Source of the DNA: Lysobacter stagni
GTDB lineage: Bacteria; Pseudomonadota; Gammaproteobacteria; Xanthomonadales; Xanthomonadaceae
NCBI RefSeq assembly: GCF_030053425.1
Contig: NZ_JASGBI010000001.1
Location: 1,434,001-1,498,000, forward strand
Reading direction: 5' to 3'
Length of the DNA stretch: 64,000 bases
Shown: in pieces, positions 7,876 through 15,298 of the stretch
Numbering within the stretch: the first letter of the stretch is position 1
Layout: each line of letters begins with the position of its first letter
Translations under genes and position numbers: made by a program
The notes under the pieces: generated by a model
Databases searched by the model: none
Seen by the model: only the letters and a program-made list of their open reading frames with translations
Told to the model about the DNA's origin: nothing

Positions 7876-8484
7876 ATGAGCAATGGCAACGGAGTGACGG
7901 CGACCTTGTCGCAGGCCGCCGACAACGTGAAAGAGACGGTGACCAGCTTCAGCACCTCGGTGATGCAGCGCGCCGACGAAGCGGTGGAAGTGGCGCGCAA
8001 GAACGTCGACAAGGCGCGCAAGGCTGCCAAGAAGGCCGTGGGCAAGGCGAAGAAGAAGCTGGCCAAGGCGTCGTCCGCCGCCAAGAAGGAAGCCACCAAG
8101 CTGCGCCGCGAAGCGACCACCGCGCGCAAGAAGGCCGCCAAGAAGGTGAAAGCCGCACGCAAGGCCGGCAAGACCGCCATCGCCAAGGCCAAGGGCACCG
8201 TGAAGCGCGACGTCACCGCCGCCAAGCGCAAGGTCGCCAAGAAGACGACCAAGGCCAAGAAGGCCGCGGCCGCCACGCGCGGCAAGACCGCCGCCAAGAA
8301 GACGGCGAAGAAGGCCGCCAAGAAGACAGCGACCAAGCGCGCCACCACCCGCAAGGCGGCCGTGCGCAAGGCCGTGAAGAAATCCGCCGCGAAGACGGCG
8401 AAGAAAGCGCCGGCCCGCAAGGCCGTCGCGAAGAAGGCAGCCAAGCGACCCGCCAAGAAGGTCGCGAAGAAAGCTGCCAGGTAA
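7876..8484 (+). CDS. Histone H1-like, Lys/Ala-rich DNA-binding protein (AlgP/PhaF-tail type)
   Basis: 202 residues. The first 40 form an amphipathic helix-prone segment; the remaining 160 are almost entirely Lys, Ala, Arg and Thr in KKAAKK/KAAR-type repeats, like the C-terminal tails of AlgP and phasin PhaF. Such tails bind DNA without sequence preference. An in-frame ATG at 7696 exists, but AGGAGGG at 7864-7870 sits ideally before ATG 7876. The gene lies between the two halves of the class II reductase (196 bp after nrdJa, 96 bp before nrdJb), with a strong hairpin after it. Confidence 0.88.
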   Translation: MSNGNGVTATLSQAADNVKETVTSFSTSVMQRADEAVEVARKNVDKARKAAKKAVGKAKKKLAKASSAAKKEATKLRREATTARKKAAKKVKAARKAGKTAIAKAKGTVKRDVTAAKRKVAKKTTKAKKAAAATRGKTAAKKTAKKAAKKTATKRATTRKAAVRKAVKKSAAKTAKKAPARKAVAKKAAKRPAKKVAKKAAR

Positions 8485-8501
8485 GTCAGCAAGCCCCGAT
8501 T

Positions 8502-8530
8502 GGTGGCCGCGCCCACGCGGCGCGGCCACC
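8502..8530 (+). terminator. Strong hairpin between the H1-like gene and nrdJb
   Basis: A perfect 11-bp stem, GGTGGCCGCGC with GCGCGGCCACC, around a 7-nt loop, 17 bp after the H1-like stop. There is no T-run, so it may be a partial (Rho-assisted or stabilising) element that sets the ratio of H1-like to NrdJb mRNA rather than a true stop. Confidence 0.55.
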
Positions 8531-8580
8531 GCATTAACACCCATAACTAGATCAGCAACACCGCACCAGGAGCGGGTTAC

Positions 8581-9366
8581 ATGGCCGTCAAGATCGACAA
8601 GAAAATCAAGGGCTACGCCGTCGTCACGCCGGAAGACAAGGCATCGGCCAAGTCCGTCGCGCCCGTGTCCACCGTCGCCGAGCTGCCCACGGCCGACGTC
8701 ATCCAGATGCACGAGCGCATCGAGCGCCCGGAAATCCTGGTCGGCAGCACCTACAAGATCAAGTCGCCGCTGTTCGAGCACGCGCTGTACGTCACCATCA
8801 ACGACATCGTGCTCAACGCCGGCACCGAACACGAGCTGCGCCGCCCCTTCGAGATCTTCATCAACTCGAAGAACATGGACCACTTCCAGTGGATCGTCGC
8901 GCTCACCCGCATCATGTCGGCCGTGTTCCGCAAGGGCGGCGACGTCACCTTCCTGGTCGACGAGATGAAGGCCGTGTTCGACCCGCGCGGCGGCTACTGG
9001 AAGCCGGGCGGCGTGTACATGCCGTCGCTGGTCGCCGAACTGGGCGCCATCGTCGAGGACCACCTCAAGTCCATCGGCCTCATCCACGATCCCGAGATGA
9101 GCGACGCCCAGCGCGCGCTGATCGCCGAGAAGCGCGCGGCCTACGCGCAGCTCTCAAAAAAAAACTCTGATGTAAGCGAGAACGGCGACCTGTTCCCCGA
9201 ACCGCGCACCAAGGACACCCCGCGCAGCGAAGACGTCGAAGTCACCGGCGAAGGCGCCGCCTTCCCGCCCAGCGCCACCATGTGCCACAAGTGCAGCACC
9301 AAGGCGGTGGTGATCATGGATGGGTGTGCGACTTGCTTGAATTGTGGGTATAGCAAGTGCGGGTGA
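8581..9366 (+). CDS. nrdJb: Class II ribonucleotide reductase auxiliary subunit with Cys-rich tail (NrdJb)
   Basis: 261 residues. The body (1-190) matches the C-terminal region of class II reductases, including KKIKGYAVV near the start and a conserved HFQWIVALTR segment. The tail carries six cysteines (235, 238, 249, 252, 255, 260) in CxxC spacing, which should be the zinc ribbon/redox arm that re-reduces the active site of NrdJa. It works in complex with NrdJa. An A9 run at 9156-9164 inside the gene contains the heptamer A AAA AAC in the phase used by -1 frameshift sites; a shift ends at TGA 9168-9170 and removes the Cys tail. AGGAG precedes the ATG. Confidence 0.9.
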   Translation: MAVKIDKKIKGYAVVTPEDKASAKSVAPVSTVAELPTADVIQMHERIERPEILVGSTYKIKSPLFEHALYVTINDIVLNAGTEHELRRPFEIFINSKNMDHFQWIVALTRIMSAVFRKGGDVTFLVDEMKAVFDPRGGYWKPGGVYMPSLVAELGAIVEDHLKSIGLIHDPEMSDAQRALIAEKRAAYAQLSKKNSDVSENGDLFPEPRTKDTPRSEDVEVTGEGAAFPPSATMCHKCSTKAVVIMDGCATCLNCGYSKCG

Positions 9367-9383
9367 GCACGAAGAGATGAGCG

Positions 9384-9418
9384 AGGAGGCCGGGCTGAAT
9401 GTCCGGCCTTCTCCTTTT
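9384..9418 (+). terminator. Intrinsic terminator after nrdJb
   Basis: GGCCGG (9388-9393) pairs with CCGGCC (9403-9408), followed by TTCTCCTTTT. It lies 20 bp past the nrdJb stop and should end the nrdJ transcript. Confidence 0.7.
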
Positions 9419-9507
9419 AGGGGATGCGAAAGAGGCCTTGTTGAGGTGTCGAGGCACCCAATCGATCAGCAATGGAAACGTCAGATGCCTACTCCGTGCT
9501 TGTCAAA

Positions 9508-9861
9508 ATGATCAAGAACCTCGCACTTCTGGCAATTCTTCTGATTTCACTCGCGGGCTGCAGGCTTGGCTCGCGCGCCGAGGAGTTGGCCGCATTGCTG
9601 AGAATCGCTCCGGTGTTGCTTCAGGCGGCACCTCCTTCTGGCCCCCTGCCACCCGAGCAGTGGCCGCCTGCGCTCAAATCTCTTAATCCCAAGTCGGTCT
9701 ATTCCCGGCCTGAAGGCATCTACATCGTCACCTTCTCTTTCTTCGTCGAAGAGGAGGGATTGTTCTTGCCTCGGTCACCGGCATTCGCTCCCGTGCCGGG
9801 CGGTGATCCTGAATACACGCGTATCGTTCAAGGCCTCTACTCGTACCGCCTGCAGGGCTAG
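9508..9861 (+). CDS. Small putative lipoprotein
   Basis: About 117 residues from ATG 9508 (an in-frame ATG also exists at 9472). A hydrophobic N-terminal helix ends in LISLAGC, a good lipobox with the lipidated Cys at residue 18. The mature part is short, Pro-rich and has no domain I recognise. Codon use is less GC-biased than in the flanking nrdJ genes, and a REP repeat follows 9 bp after the stop, both fitting an accessory region. Confidence 0.6.
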   Translation: MIKNLALLAILLISLAGCRLGSRAEELAALLRIAPVLLQAAPPSGPLPPEQWPPALKSLNPKSVYSRPEGIYIVTFSFFVEEEGLFLPRSPAFAPVPGGDPEYTRIVQGLYSYRLQG

Positions 9862-9870
9862 CCAACCAGC

Positions 9871-9900
9871 GTAGCCCGGACAATGGAAGCGCATCCGGGT
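9871..9900 (+). repeat. REP-like repeat, copy 1 (diverged)
   Basis: GTAGCCCGGACAATGGAAGC followed by GCATCCGGGT: the GTAGCCCGG left arm and GCGCAcCCGGG-type right arm of the repeat family described at 11773, with a changed middle. Confidence 0.55.
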
Positions 9901-10019
9901 TGTCGAGTCGTTTCCATGATGGGCCGCGGATCTCCACTTTATCCGGGCTCCCGAAGCCACCTTGAAGCCCCAGCCCACCACCCGGTAGTGTGTCCGGACA
10001 GTCCTGGGGAGGGATTCCG

Positions 10020-10556
10020 ATGCATCAGGCCGGTCAGAAGTCGACCTTCGTAAGCGTGGTGGCGTGGATCTTCATCGTGCTTTCCGGCTTCGGCACGCTC
10101 ATCGGCATCCTGCAGAGCGTCATGGTGCTGACCGTGTTCAACACGCCGGAAGTCGCGCAGGCGATGCAGGCTCCGCCGCCGCCGGGGGCGCCGGCGTTCG
10201 CGACCTTCATGATGAAGTACATGGTCGCGTTCTTCGTGTGCATGCTGGCGTTGAATGCGGTGACGCTGGTTTCGTCGATCGGGCTGCTGCTGCGCCACAA
10301 TTGGGCACGTCTTGTCTTCGTCGGGCTGATGATCTTTGGTGTCGTCTGGAACCTCGCCGGGCTGGTGCTGCAGTTCTTCATGTTCTCGTCCATGCGCGAG
10401 CAGTTCGCCGCCGTACCGGACGCGCCCGACATGGGCGCGTTCTTCGTCGGCGTCGCGGTGGTTTCCACTGTCCTTACGCTGGCCTTCAGCGTGCTGTTCG
10501 GCTGGATTGCCAAGCGGTTGATGTCGCCGCCGCTGGTGGCTGAGTTCGTGCGCTGA
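10020..10556 (+). CDS. Four-helix membrane protein of unknown function
   Basis: 178 residues with four hydrophobic segments (about 9-33, 63-90, 94-122, 141-166) and short loops; one loop is Pro-rich (APPPPG). Start chosen at ATG 10020 because GGGGAGGGA lies just upstream. The general design resembles small four-TM 'sugar transporter-like' or DUF proteins common in Xanthomonadaceae, such as the one at 54544 in this window, but I do not recognise a named family. Confidence 0.7.
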   Translation: MHQAGQKSTFVSVVAWIFIVLSGFGTLIGILQSVMVLTVFNTPEVAQAMQAPPPPGAPAFATFMMKYMVAFFVCMLALNAVTLVSSIGLLLRHNWARLVFVGLMIFGVVWNLAGLVLQFFMFSSMREQFAAVPDAPDMGAFFVGVAVVSTVLTLAFSVLFGWIAKRLMSPPLVAEFVR

Positions 10557-10567
10557 CCGAGCGGAAG

Positions 10568-11185
10568 ATGCCAACAATCCGCGTCAACCTAAACGAGCGA
10601 TGCATCGCTGAAGTCGATGTGGATGGCCTCGATGTCCTGTCCGTTCACATCGGTGGCGCACGGGTCGATGAAGGGTTTGCTGACCTGCAGATGCACGGTG
10701 GGGCCTATCCGTCCGGCGCCGAGTCGACCTTCCTTATCTGGATCAATTCGGTAGAACTGCGAGATTCAGATCGTGTGGAAGTGATCTTCAATAGATCAGG
10801 GCGTACCTCGCACGCCGGGAAGACCGTTGCAGAACTCTTTCCGGATGAACCCGATGAGCCGGACGTGTTGAAATCGGTGCCGCAACTATTCGCACAAGTG
10901 CGCGCCAAGCCTTACGTTCGTGAGGGATATCGGTTTGGGCTGGAGTTGCCAGGGACCGAACCCTATGAGGGTGCGACCGCGGATGTCGACCACGGTTTCG
11001 GCTTCTCTGTGACCTGGGACTCGCACAAGCCCGAGAGGGCGACCGTTTCGCTGTACACATATACCCTGGATGACCTGGAACGGCAGGGCCCCACCCGTAA
11101 TCACGTTCGCGCCTGCCTTTCGCCAGGGGATGTCGCCACGCTGCAGGTGTCAGCCCTTCAAGCCCAGCCGGGTAAACCAGCGTAG
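10568..11185 (+). CDS. Hypothetical cytoplasmic protein
   Basis: 205 residues, acidic, no signal peptide or membrane segment, mostly predicted beta structure. I do not recognise a family. It begins 11 bp after the membrane-protein gene. Its stop codon TAG (11183-11185) lies inside a REP-like repeat (GTAGCCCGGGC), so the natural C-terminus may have been altered by the repeat; the last residues (QAQPGKPA) are encoded by repeat-related sequence. Confidence 0.55.
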   Translation: MPTIRVNLNERCIAEVDVDGLDVLSVHIGGARVDEGFADLQMHGGAYPSGAESTFLIWINSVELRDSDRVEVIFNRSGRTSHAGKTVAELFPDEPDEPDVLKSVPQLFAQVRAKPYVREGYRFGLELPGTEPYEGATADVDHGFGFSVTWDSHKPERATVSLYTYTLDDLERQGPTRNHVRACLSPGDVATLQVSALQAQPGKPA

Positions 11186-11191
11186 CCCGGG
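11182..11191 (+). repeat. REP-like repeat, copy 2 (truncated; supplies a stop codon)
   Basis: CCAGCGTAGCCCGGGC repeats the left arm and upstream flank seen at 9866-9879 and 11731-11744, but the right arm is missing. The TAG within it ends the preceding gene. Confidence 0.5.
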
Positions 11192-11285
11192 CACTCATCT
11201 TTCCTAACCCTTGAACGTCGCATCACCGCGTGCGGGCTGGTGCCCTTCCAGCCTGCGTTTGGCGAGTCAGAGCAGGAGAAGCTCA

Positions 11286-11729
11286 GTGCAAAGAAGTCGT
11301 GACGCCGCCGTCGCCGTGTGCCTACTCCTTTGCGGCTGTGCATCCAGCCCGGTTGCCGAACCAACCAGCCCGTTTGTGGCGGGCGCCCCCTCGCTTTGCC
11401 AGGTGATGCAGGACACCCCGCTGGGCGAAGGCAGCGTTGCACGGGTTTCGGCGACCTATCAAACCGACAAGTCCCACTACTCGCATCTGATCGACATGGG
11501 CTGCCATAAGGGCTTCGATGTCGAGAACAGGGAGCCGCTCACGGAACCCTCGGTCAAGGAGTTCTTCGACACGGGCGACCGCATCTGTGCCGATGCCGGC
11601 GCGTTTTACGTGTGCCCCATATCGGCAGCCATCGATGCGGACATCCGGGTCGTCCGCAGCAGCGACGGACTCCTGGGAGCGGAACTGCTGAAGGTCCACG
11701 GCTTCCAGTACGAGCCGCGCAAGAGGTAG
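11286..11729 (+). CDS. Putative lipoprotein
   Basis: 147 residues from GTG 11286, chosen because CAGGAGAAG precedes it at 11271-11279 and because this gives a compact signal peptide ending in LLLCGC (lipidated Cys18). The mature protein has four further cysteines and no domain I recognise. An in-frame ATG at 11211 would add a poorly conserved-looking extension. It is followed directly by a REP cluster and a strong intrinsic terminator at 11951. Confidence 0.6.
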   Translation: MQRSRDAAVAVCLLLCGCASSPVAEPTSPFVAGAPSLCQVMQDTPLGEGSVARVSATYQTDKSHYSHLIDMGCHKGFDVENREPLTEPSVKEFFDTGDRICADAGAFYVCPISAAIDADIRVVRSSDGLLGAELLKVHGFQYEPRKR

Positions 11730-11734
11730 CCAGC

Positions 11735-11755
11735 GTAGCTCGGGTAAGCGGAGCG
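11735..11755 (+). repeat. REP-like repeat, copy 3 (partial)
   Basis: GTAGCTCGGGTAAGCGGAGC, the left half of the family, starting 5 bp after the lipoprotein stop. Confidence 0.5.
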
Positions 11756-11772
11756 GGGGGCAGCCTCCCAAC

Positions 11773-11871
11773 GTAGCCCGGGTAAGCGAAGCGCACCCGG
11801 GGCCTTCGCGCATTCCTGACGAATTTCCTGTGGCACTCCCCGGGTGCGGCCTTTGGCCTTACCCGGGCTAC
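11773..11871. repeat. REPIN-like pair of REP repeats in inverted orientation (copies 4 and 5)
   Basis: Copy 4 (11773-11802, plus) reads GTAGCCCGGGTAAGCGAAGC then GCACCCGGGG. Copy 5 (11838-11871) is the reverse complement of the same arms, with a longer centre (GGCCAAAGGCC). Each copy folds on its own through CCCGGGT/ACCCGGG, and the pair can fold into a long cruciform or RNA hairpin. No RAYT transposase lies in the window. Confidence 0.7.
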
Positions 11872-11884
11872 AGACTTCTTCGCG

Positions 11885-11979
11885 TTGACCCTTTCGATGT
11901 GTCGAAAGGAGACTCGCTCCCGGAGTGTAAGAACTCCTCGTGAAGCGGCGCCCACCTCCGTCAAGCCGGTGGGTTTTTT
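11885..11979 (+). ncRNA. Candidate small RNA ending in an orphan terminator
   Basis: Between the REPIN and the next gene there is a series of hairpins: CTTTCGA-TGTG-TCGAAAG (11891-11908), GGAGT-AACTCC (about 11922-11936), then the terminator at 11951. No reading frame fits. The start is not defined and I see no clean promoter, so this may instead be the 3' end of the lipoprotein mRNA. Confidence 0.3.
11951..11979 (+). terminator. Strong intrinsic terminator
   Basis: CCCACC pairs with GGTGGG across an 11-nt loop and is followed immediately by six T residues (11974-11979). It lies 222 bp after the nearest upstream stop. Confidence 0.85.
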
Positions 11980-12149
11980 GTGTCCGACCACTCCGGGCGC
12001 AACCTCGATGCAGTCGTTCGCGTCGGGAGGGGGCAGCGATACAACACCCGCAAGGGGAAAACTGTCCGGCCGTTCTTTGCGCGGTTTCTTACCCTCCCGA
12101 CACCCATCCGGCCTCCGCCGCACGGGCACCGCAGTCAAAGGAGCGACTC

Positions 12150-12389
12150 ATGAGCAGGCAGCGCAGTTCCGCGTCATCCTCTTCGTACTACCAGATGAGC
12201 GCCGCCGCGCACGCATCGCTCATACGCACGCGCGATCACCTGCGCCTGCTGGCGCGCCTGTCCGCCGCGCGCATCGTCTACGACGCCGAGGAACTGCAGC
12301 TCACGCCCGACGCGCTGGCCGCCAGCTTTCACCGACTCGCCGATGACCTCGACGGCATCCTCGGCGAAACGAGGTGCTCGCTCCGTTGA
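12150..12389 (+). CDS. Small XAC0095-like protein
   Basis: 79 residues starting at ATG 12150, with AAGGAG at 12138-12143. The middle, a YYQMS...HASLIRTRDHLRLLARL pattern, fits the small helical XAC0095-type proteins found in several copies in Xanthomonadaceae; function unknown. The family assignment is from memory of the pattern. Confidence 0.6.
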   Translation: MSRQRSSASSSSYYQMSAAAHASLIRTRDHLRLLARLSAARIVYDAEELQLTPDALAASFHRLADDLDGILGETRCSLR

Positions 12390-12499
12390 GGTCGGCAGCC
12401 CTATGATGCCTTCGGGGTTCCTGGGGGATGTCACATGGCGGCATCGTATCCGCGTCCGCGCGCATCGCGAAGGCATTCGCAATCGATGGAAGGTGACGC

Positions 12500-12925
12500 A
12501 TGATCGATCCGGTGTCGGGCGTCGTGGTTGTATTGGTGATCGCCCTGGCCATTGCCCAGGTGCGTCTGGGAGGCGAAAAGATCGAAAGCCGCTTGCAGGC
12601 GAGCTTCGCCCAGCGCGTGTTCGACACGCCGATCGGTCGTGTCAGCGGTGCACAGCTGCGTGTGGTGAAGATCAGCAAGCAGTCCGTGCGGTTCGCCGGC
12701 GATGACGTTCATGGACTCGGCAACGCGCCCACCGCGGACGCGTTCTGGTACTGCGTCGGGCCCGGGCCGTCGTACTTCCTCGCCATAGCACTGGTAAACG
12801 TGGGGTTCGGCAAGGTGTCGGTGGAGTGGGTGGTCCGGCCACTCACCGAAGACCGCATGCGCGGTGCGCTGACGGGTGACGACAAGGCCATGGCGCTGGC
12901 GTTCGACCGTGCGGTCGAAGGCTGA
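12500..12925 (+). CDS. Hypothetical membrane-anchored protein
   Basis: 141 residues with one N-terminal hydrophobic helix (about 6-21) and a soluble remainder that looks beta-rich, with a conserved-looking DAFWYCVGPG stretch near residue 80. Preceded by GGAAGG before ATG 12500. I do not recognise a family. It lies immediately upstream of the Fur-type promoter of the siderophore receptor but has no evident link to iron. Confidence 0.6.
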   Translation: MIDPVSGVVVVLVIALAIAQVRLGGEKIESRLQASFAQRVFDTPIGRVSGAQLRVVKISKQSVRFAGDDVHGLGNAPTADAFWYCVGPGPSYFLAIALVNVGFGKVSVEWVVRPLTEDRMRGALTGDDKAMALAFDRAVEG

Positions 12926-12996
12926 CGCACACGCTTCGGGTGGATGGCGTCCGGCGTCCGGCTGGTCCGGTGCGAGAGCCAGTTTTTGATCCAAGT

Positions 12997-13027
12997 CAAT
13001 TGAGAATCATTCGCAATACGTTAAAGT
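12997..13027 (+). promoter_or_regulatory. Promoter overlapped by a Fur box
   Basis: TTGAGA (13000-13005), 16 bp, TAAAGT (13022-13027). The -35 and spacer carry CAATTGAGAATCATTCGCA (12997-13015), which contains the GAGAATCATT core common to Fur boxes of gammaproteobacteria. Iron-loaded Fur bound here would block the receptor promoter. Confidence 0.75.
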
Positions 13028-13084
13028 AGCCCTGTCAGCCGCTGCCGTCAGGCAGTCAGCCAGATCCCGTATCAGGGCTTTCCC

Positions 13085-15298
13085 GTGACTTCATCCTTCC
13101 CCCGCGCTCATGCGCGCTCTTTGCTGTGCCTGTCTCTCGCCGCGGCCTTGATGTCGCCTGCATCGGTCTCCGCGCAGAATGCGGCCGACGGTGCCGATTC
13201 GGCCACCACGCTTGACACGGTGCGGGTCAACGCCTACCGCACGACCACGCACACGCAGGGCGCGACCAAGACCGACACCCCGATCGCCGAGACGCCGCAG
13301 TCGGTGTCGGTCATCGCACGCGAAGAGCTGGACGCGCGCGGCGTGCAGAACCTCAATGAGGCCATGCGCTATGTCGCGGGCGTTTCGCTGGAAAGCACCG
13401 GCATCGACAACCGCGTCGACGACTTCCGCATCCGCGGCTACGACGCCGGCAGCTGGAGCAACAACGTCACGCTGGATGGCATGCGCGCACCGCAGGGCGG
13501 CCAGTGGAACCGGACGATGTTCGACAGCTGGAACCTGGAACGCGTCGAGGTGCTGAAGGGCCCGTCCGCGGTGATGTACGGCCAGGTCGCACCGGGCGGC
13601 ATGGTCAACCAGGTCAGCAAGACGCCCACGCCGGGGCAGGAGCAGATCGTCCGCCTGGGCCTGGATGCGAACGGCCAGTACAGCGCGGCGTTCGACGTGG
13701 GCGGCGGCACCGAGGACGATGCGCACCTTCTGCGCCTGGTCGGTCTGTACCGCGACGGCGACACGCAGATCGATCAGACCGAACAGCAACACTGGTTCCT
13801 CGCGCCCAGCTACACCTGGCAGATCGCCGAGCGCACGCGCCTGACCCTGCTGGGTCTGTACCAGCGCGATGACGGCGGTTCCACCTATCAGTTCCTGCCG
13901 ATGGACGGCACGCTGCGGCCCACCCAGTACGGCCGCATGAAGAACTCCACCTTCATCGGTGAGCCCACCTGGAACACCTTCGACCGCAACGTCTGGACGG
14001 CGGGCTGGTTGTTCGAACACGGCTTCAACGAAGACTGGACGCTGAGCCAGAGCGCACGCCGCACCCATGTCGATTCACTGTTCCGTACGGTGGTGACCAA
14101 CGGCGCCCTCAACCCGGACGGCCGCACGCAGCAGCGCCGTGCCACCTGGGGCGAAGGCGATTCGGATGGCGACACGCTCGACACGCGCATCCAGGGCCAC
14201 TTCGAAACCGGAGCGCTGGCGCACACCGTGCTGCTGGGCGTGGACTGGCAGAAGGCCGATTGGGATGCCGGGCGCGGCGCGATGACCAACCCCGCGCCGA
14301 TCGACATCTTCAATCCGGTCTATACCGGCTACGTGCCCGTTACCCGCACGATCGCGCTGTCGCGTGGCATCAACGAGCAGACCGGCGCCTATCTGCAGGA
14401 CCAGATGGCGTGGGGTGGATGGCGCTTCCTGCTCGGCGGCCGTTACGACTGGGCCGACGACGACACCGCGACCGCGACCCATACCGTTGCGACCGGAGTG
14501 ACGACGCCGTGGGTGCGCACCCATCTGAAGAGCGAGGCCTTCACCGGTCGGGCCGGTGTGCTCTACACCGCGGGTGGCTGGTCGCCGTACGTCAGCTATG
14601 CCGAGTCGTTCCAGCCCTCCACCACCGACGTCAACCAGAGTTTCACGCGTACGCCGTTCGATCCGATCACCGGCAAGCAATGGGAAACCGGTGTGAAGTA
14701 TGAGCCGCAGGCAGTCGACGGCCTGGTCACGTTGGCCGCCTACGATCTGCGCCAGCAGAACATCCTCACCGACGATCAGGATCCGACCCACGTCACGTGC
14801 GGCGCCACGGGCGCCGCACGCTGCCAGGTGCAGAGCGGCGAAGGTCGCGTGCGCGGCATCGAGATCGAAGGGCGCATCACGCCGCTGAGCGGCTTCAGCA
14901 TCATCGGTGCGGCCACGCGGATGGACTCGGAAGTAACCCGCGGCGCAGCGGCGGTGCAGGGCAAGCAACTGGCGATGGTGCCGGACTACACCGCCTCGCT
15001 GTGGGCCGACTACACCATCCAGCACGGCGCGCTGATGGGACTGGGTCTCGCCGCGGGCGTTCGTTACAACGGCGAAAGCTATGGCGACAGCGCCAACGCG
15101 TTCCTGATTCCGTCCTACACGCTGTTCGATGCCGCGCTGCGTTACGACCTCGGGACCGTGGGCCCCGGCGCCGCGCAGCTGGCGCTCAACGTCAGCAACC
15201 TGACGGACAAGACGTTCGTGTCCACCTGCAGTGGTGTCTCGTCGTGCTTCTACGGCACGGGCCGCACCATCACGGCCACGCTCCGGTTCGGCTGGTGA
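13085..15298 (+). CDS. TonB-dependent siderophore receptor
   Basis: 737 residues, starting at GTG. A signal peptide (about 1-31) is followed by a TonB-box-like TLDTVRV segment, a plug domain (IAETPQSVSVI... through about residue 200) and a 22-strand barrel ending in the aromatic terminus RFGW. The plug start is typical of the ferrichrome/ferrioxamine/pyoverdine receptor group (FhuA/FpvA type). It imports a ferric siderophore across the outer membrane using TonB energy. A Fur box lies at the promoter and an esterase gene overlaps its stop, so the ligand may be an ester-type siderophore. Confidence 0.92.
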   Translation: MTSSFPRAHARSLLCLSLAAALMSPASVSAQNAADGADSATTLDTVRVNAYRTTTHTQGATKTDTPIAETPQSVSVIAREELDARGVQNLNEAMRYVAGVSLESTGIDNRVDDFRIRGYDAGSWSNNVTLDGMRAPQGGQWNRTMFDSWNLERVEVLKGPSAVMYGQVAPGGMVNQVSKTPTPGQEQIVRLGLDANGQYSAAFDVGGGTEDDAHLLRLVGLYRDGDTQIDQTEQQHWFLAPSYTWQIAERTRLTLLGLYQRDDGGSTYQFLPMDGTLRPTQYGRMKNSTFIGEPTWNTFDRNVWTAGWLFEHGFNEDWTLSQSARRTHVDSLFRTVVTNGALNPDGRTQQRRATWGEGDSDGDTLDTRIQGHFETGALAHTVLLGVDWQKADWDAGRGAMTNPAPIDIFNPVYTGYVPVTRTIALSRGINEQTGAYLQDQMAWGGWRFLLGGRYDWADDDTATATHTVATGVTTPWVRTHLKSEAFTGRAGVLYTAGGWSPYVSYAESFQPSTTDVNQSFTRTPFDPITGKQWETGVKYEPQAVDGLVTLAAYDLRQQNILTDDQDPTHVTCGATGAARCQVQSGEGRVRGIEIEGRITPLSGFSIIGAATRMDSEVTRGAAAVQGKQLAMVPDYTASLWADYTIQHGALMGLGLAAGVRYNGESYGDSANAFLIPSYTLFDAALRYDLGTVGPGAAQLALNVSNLTDKTFVSTCSGVSSCFYGTGRTITATLRFGW

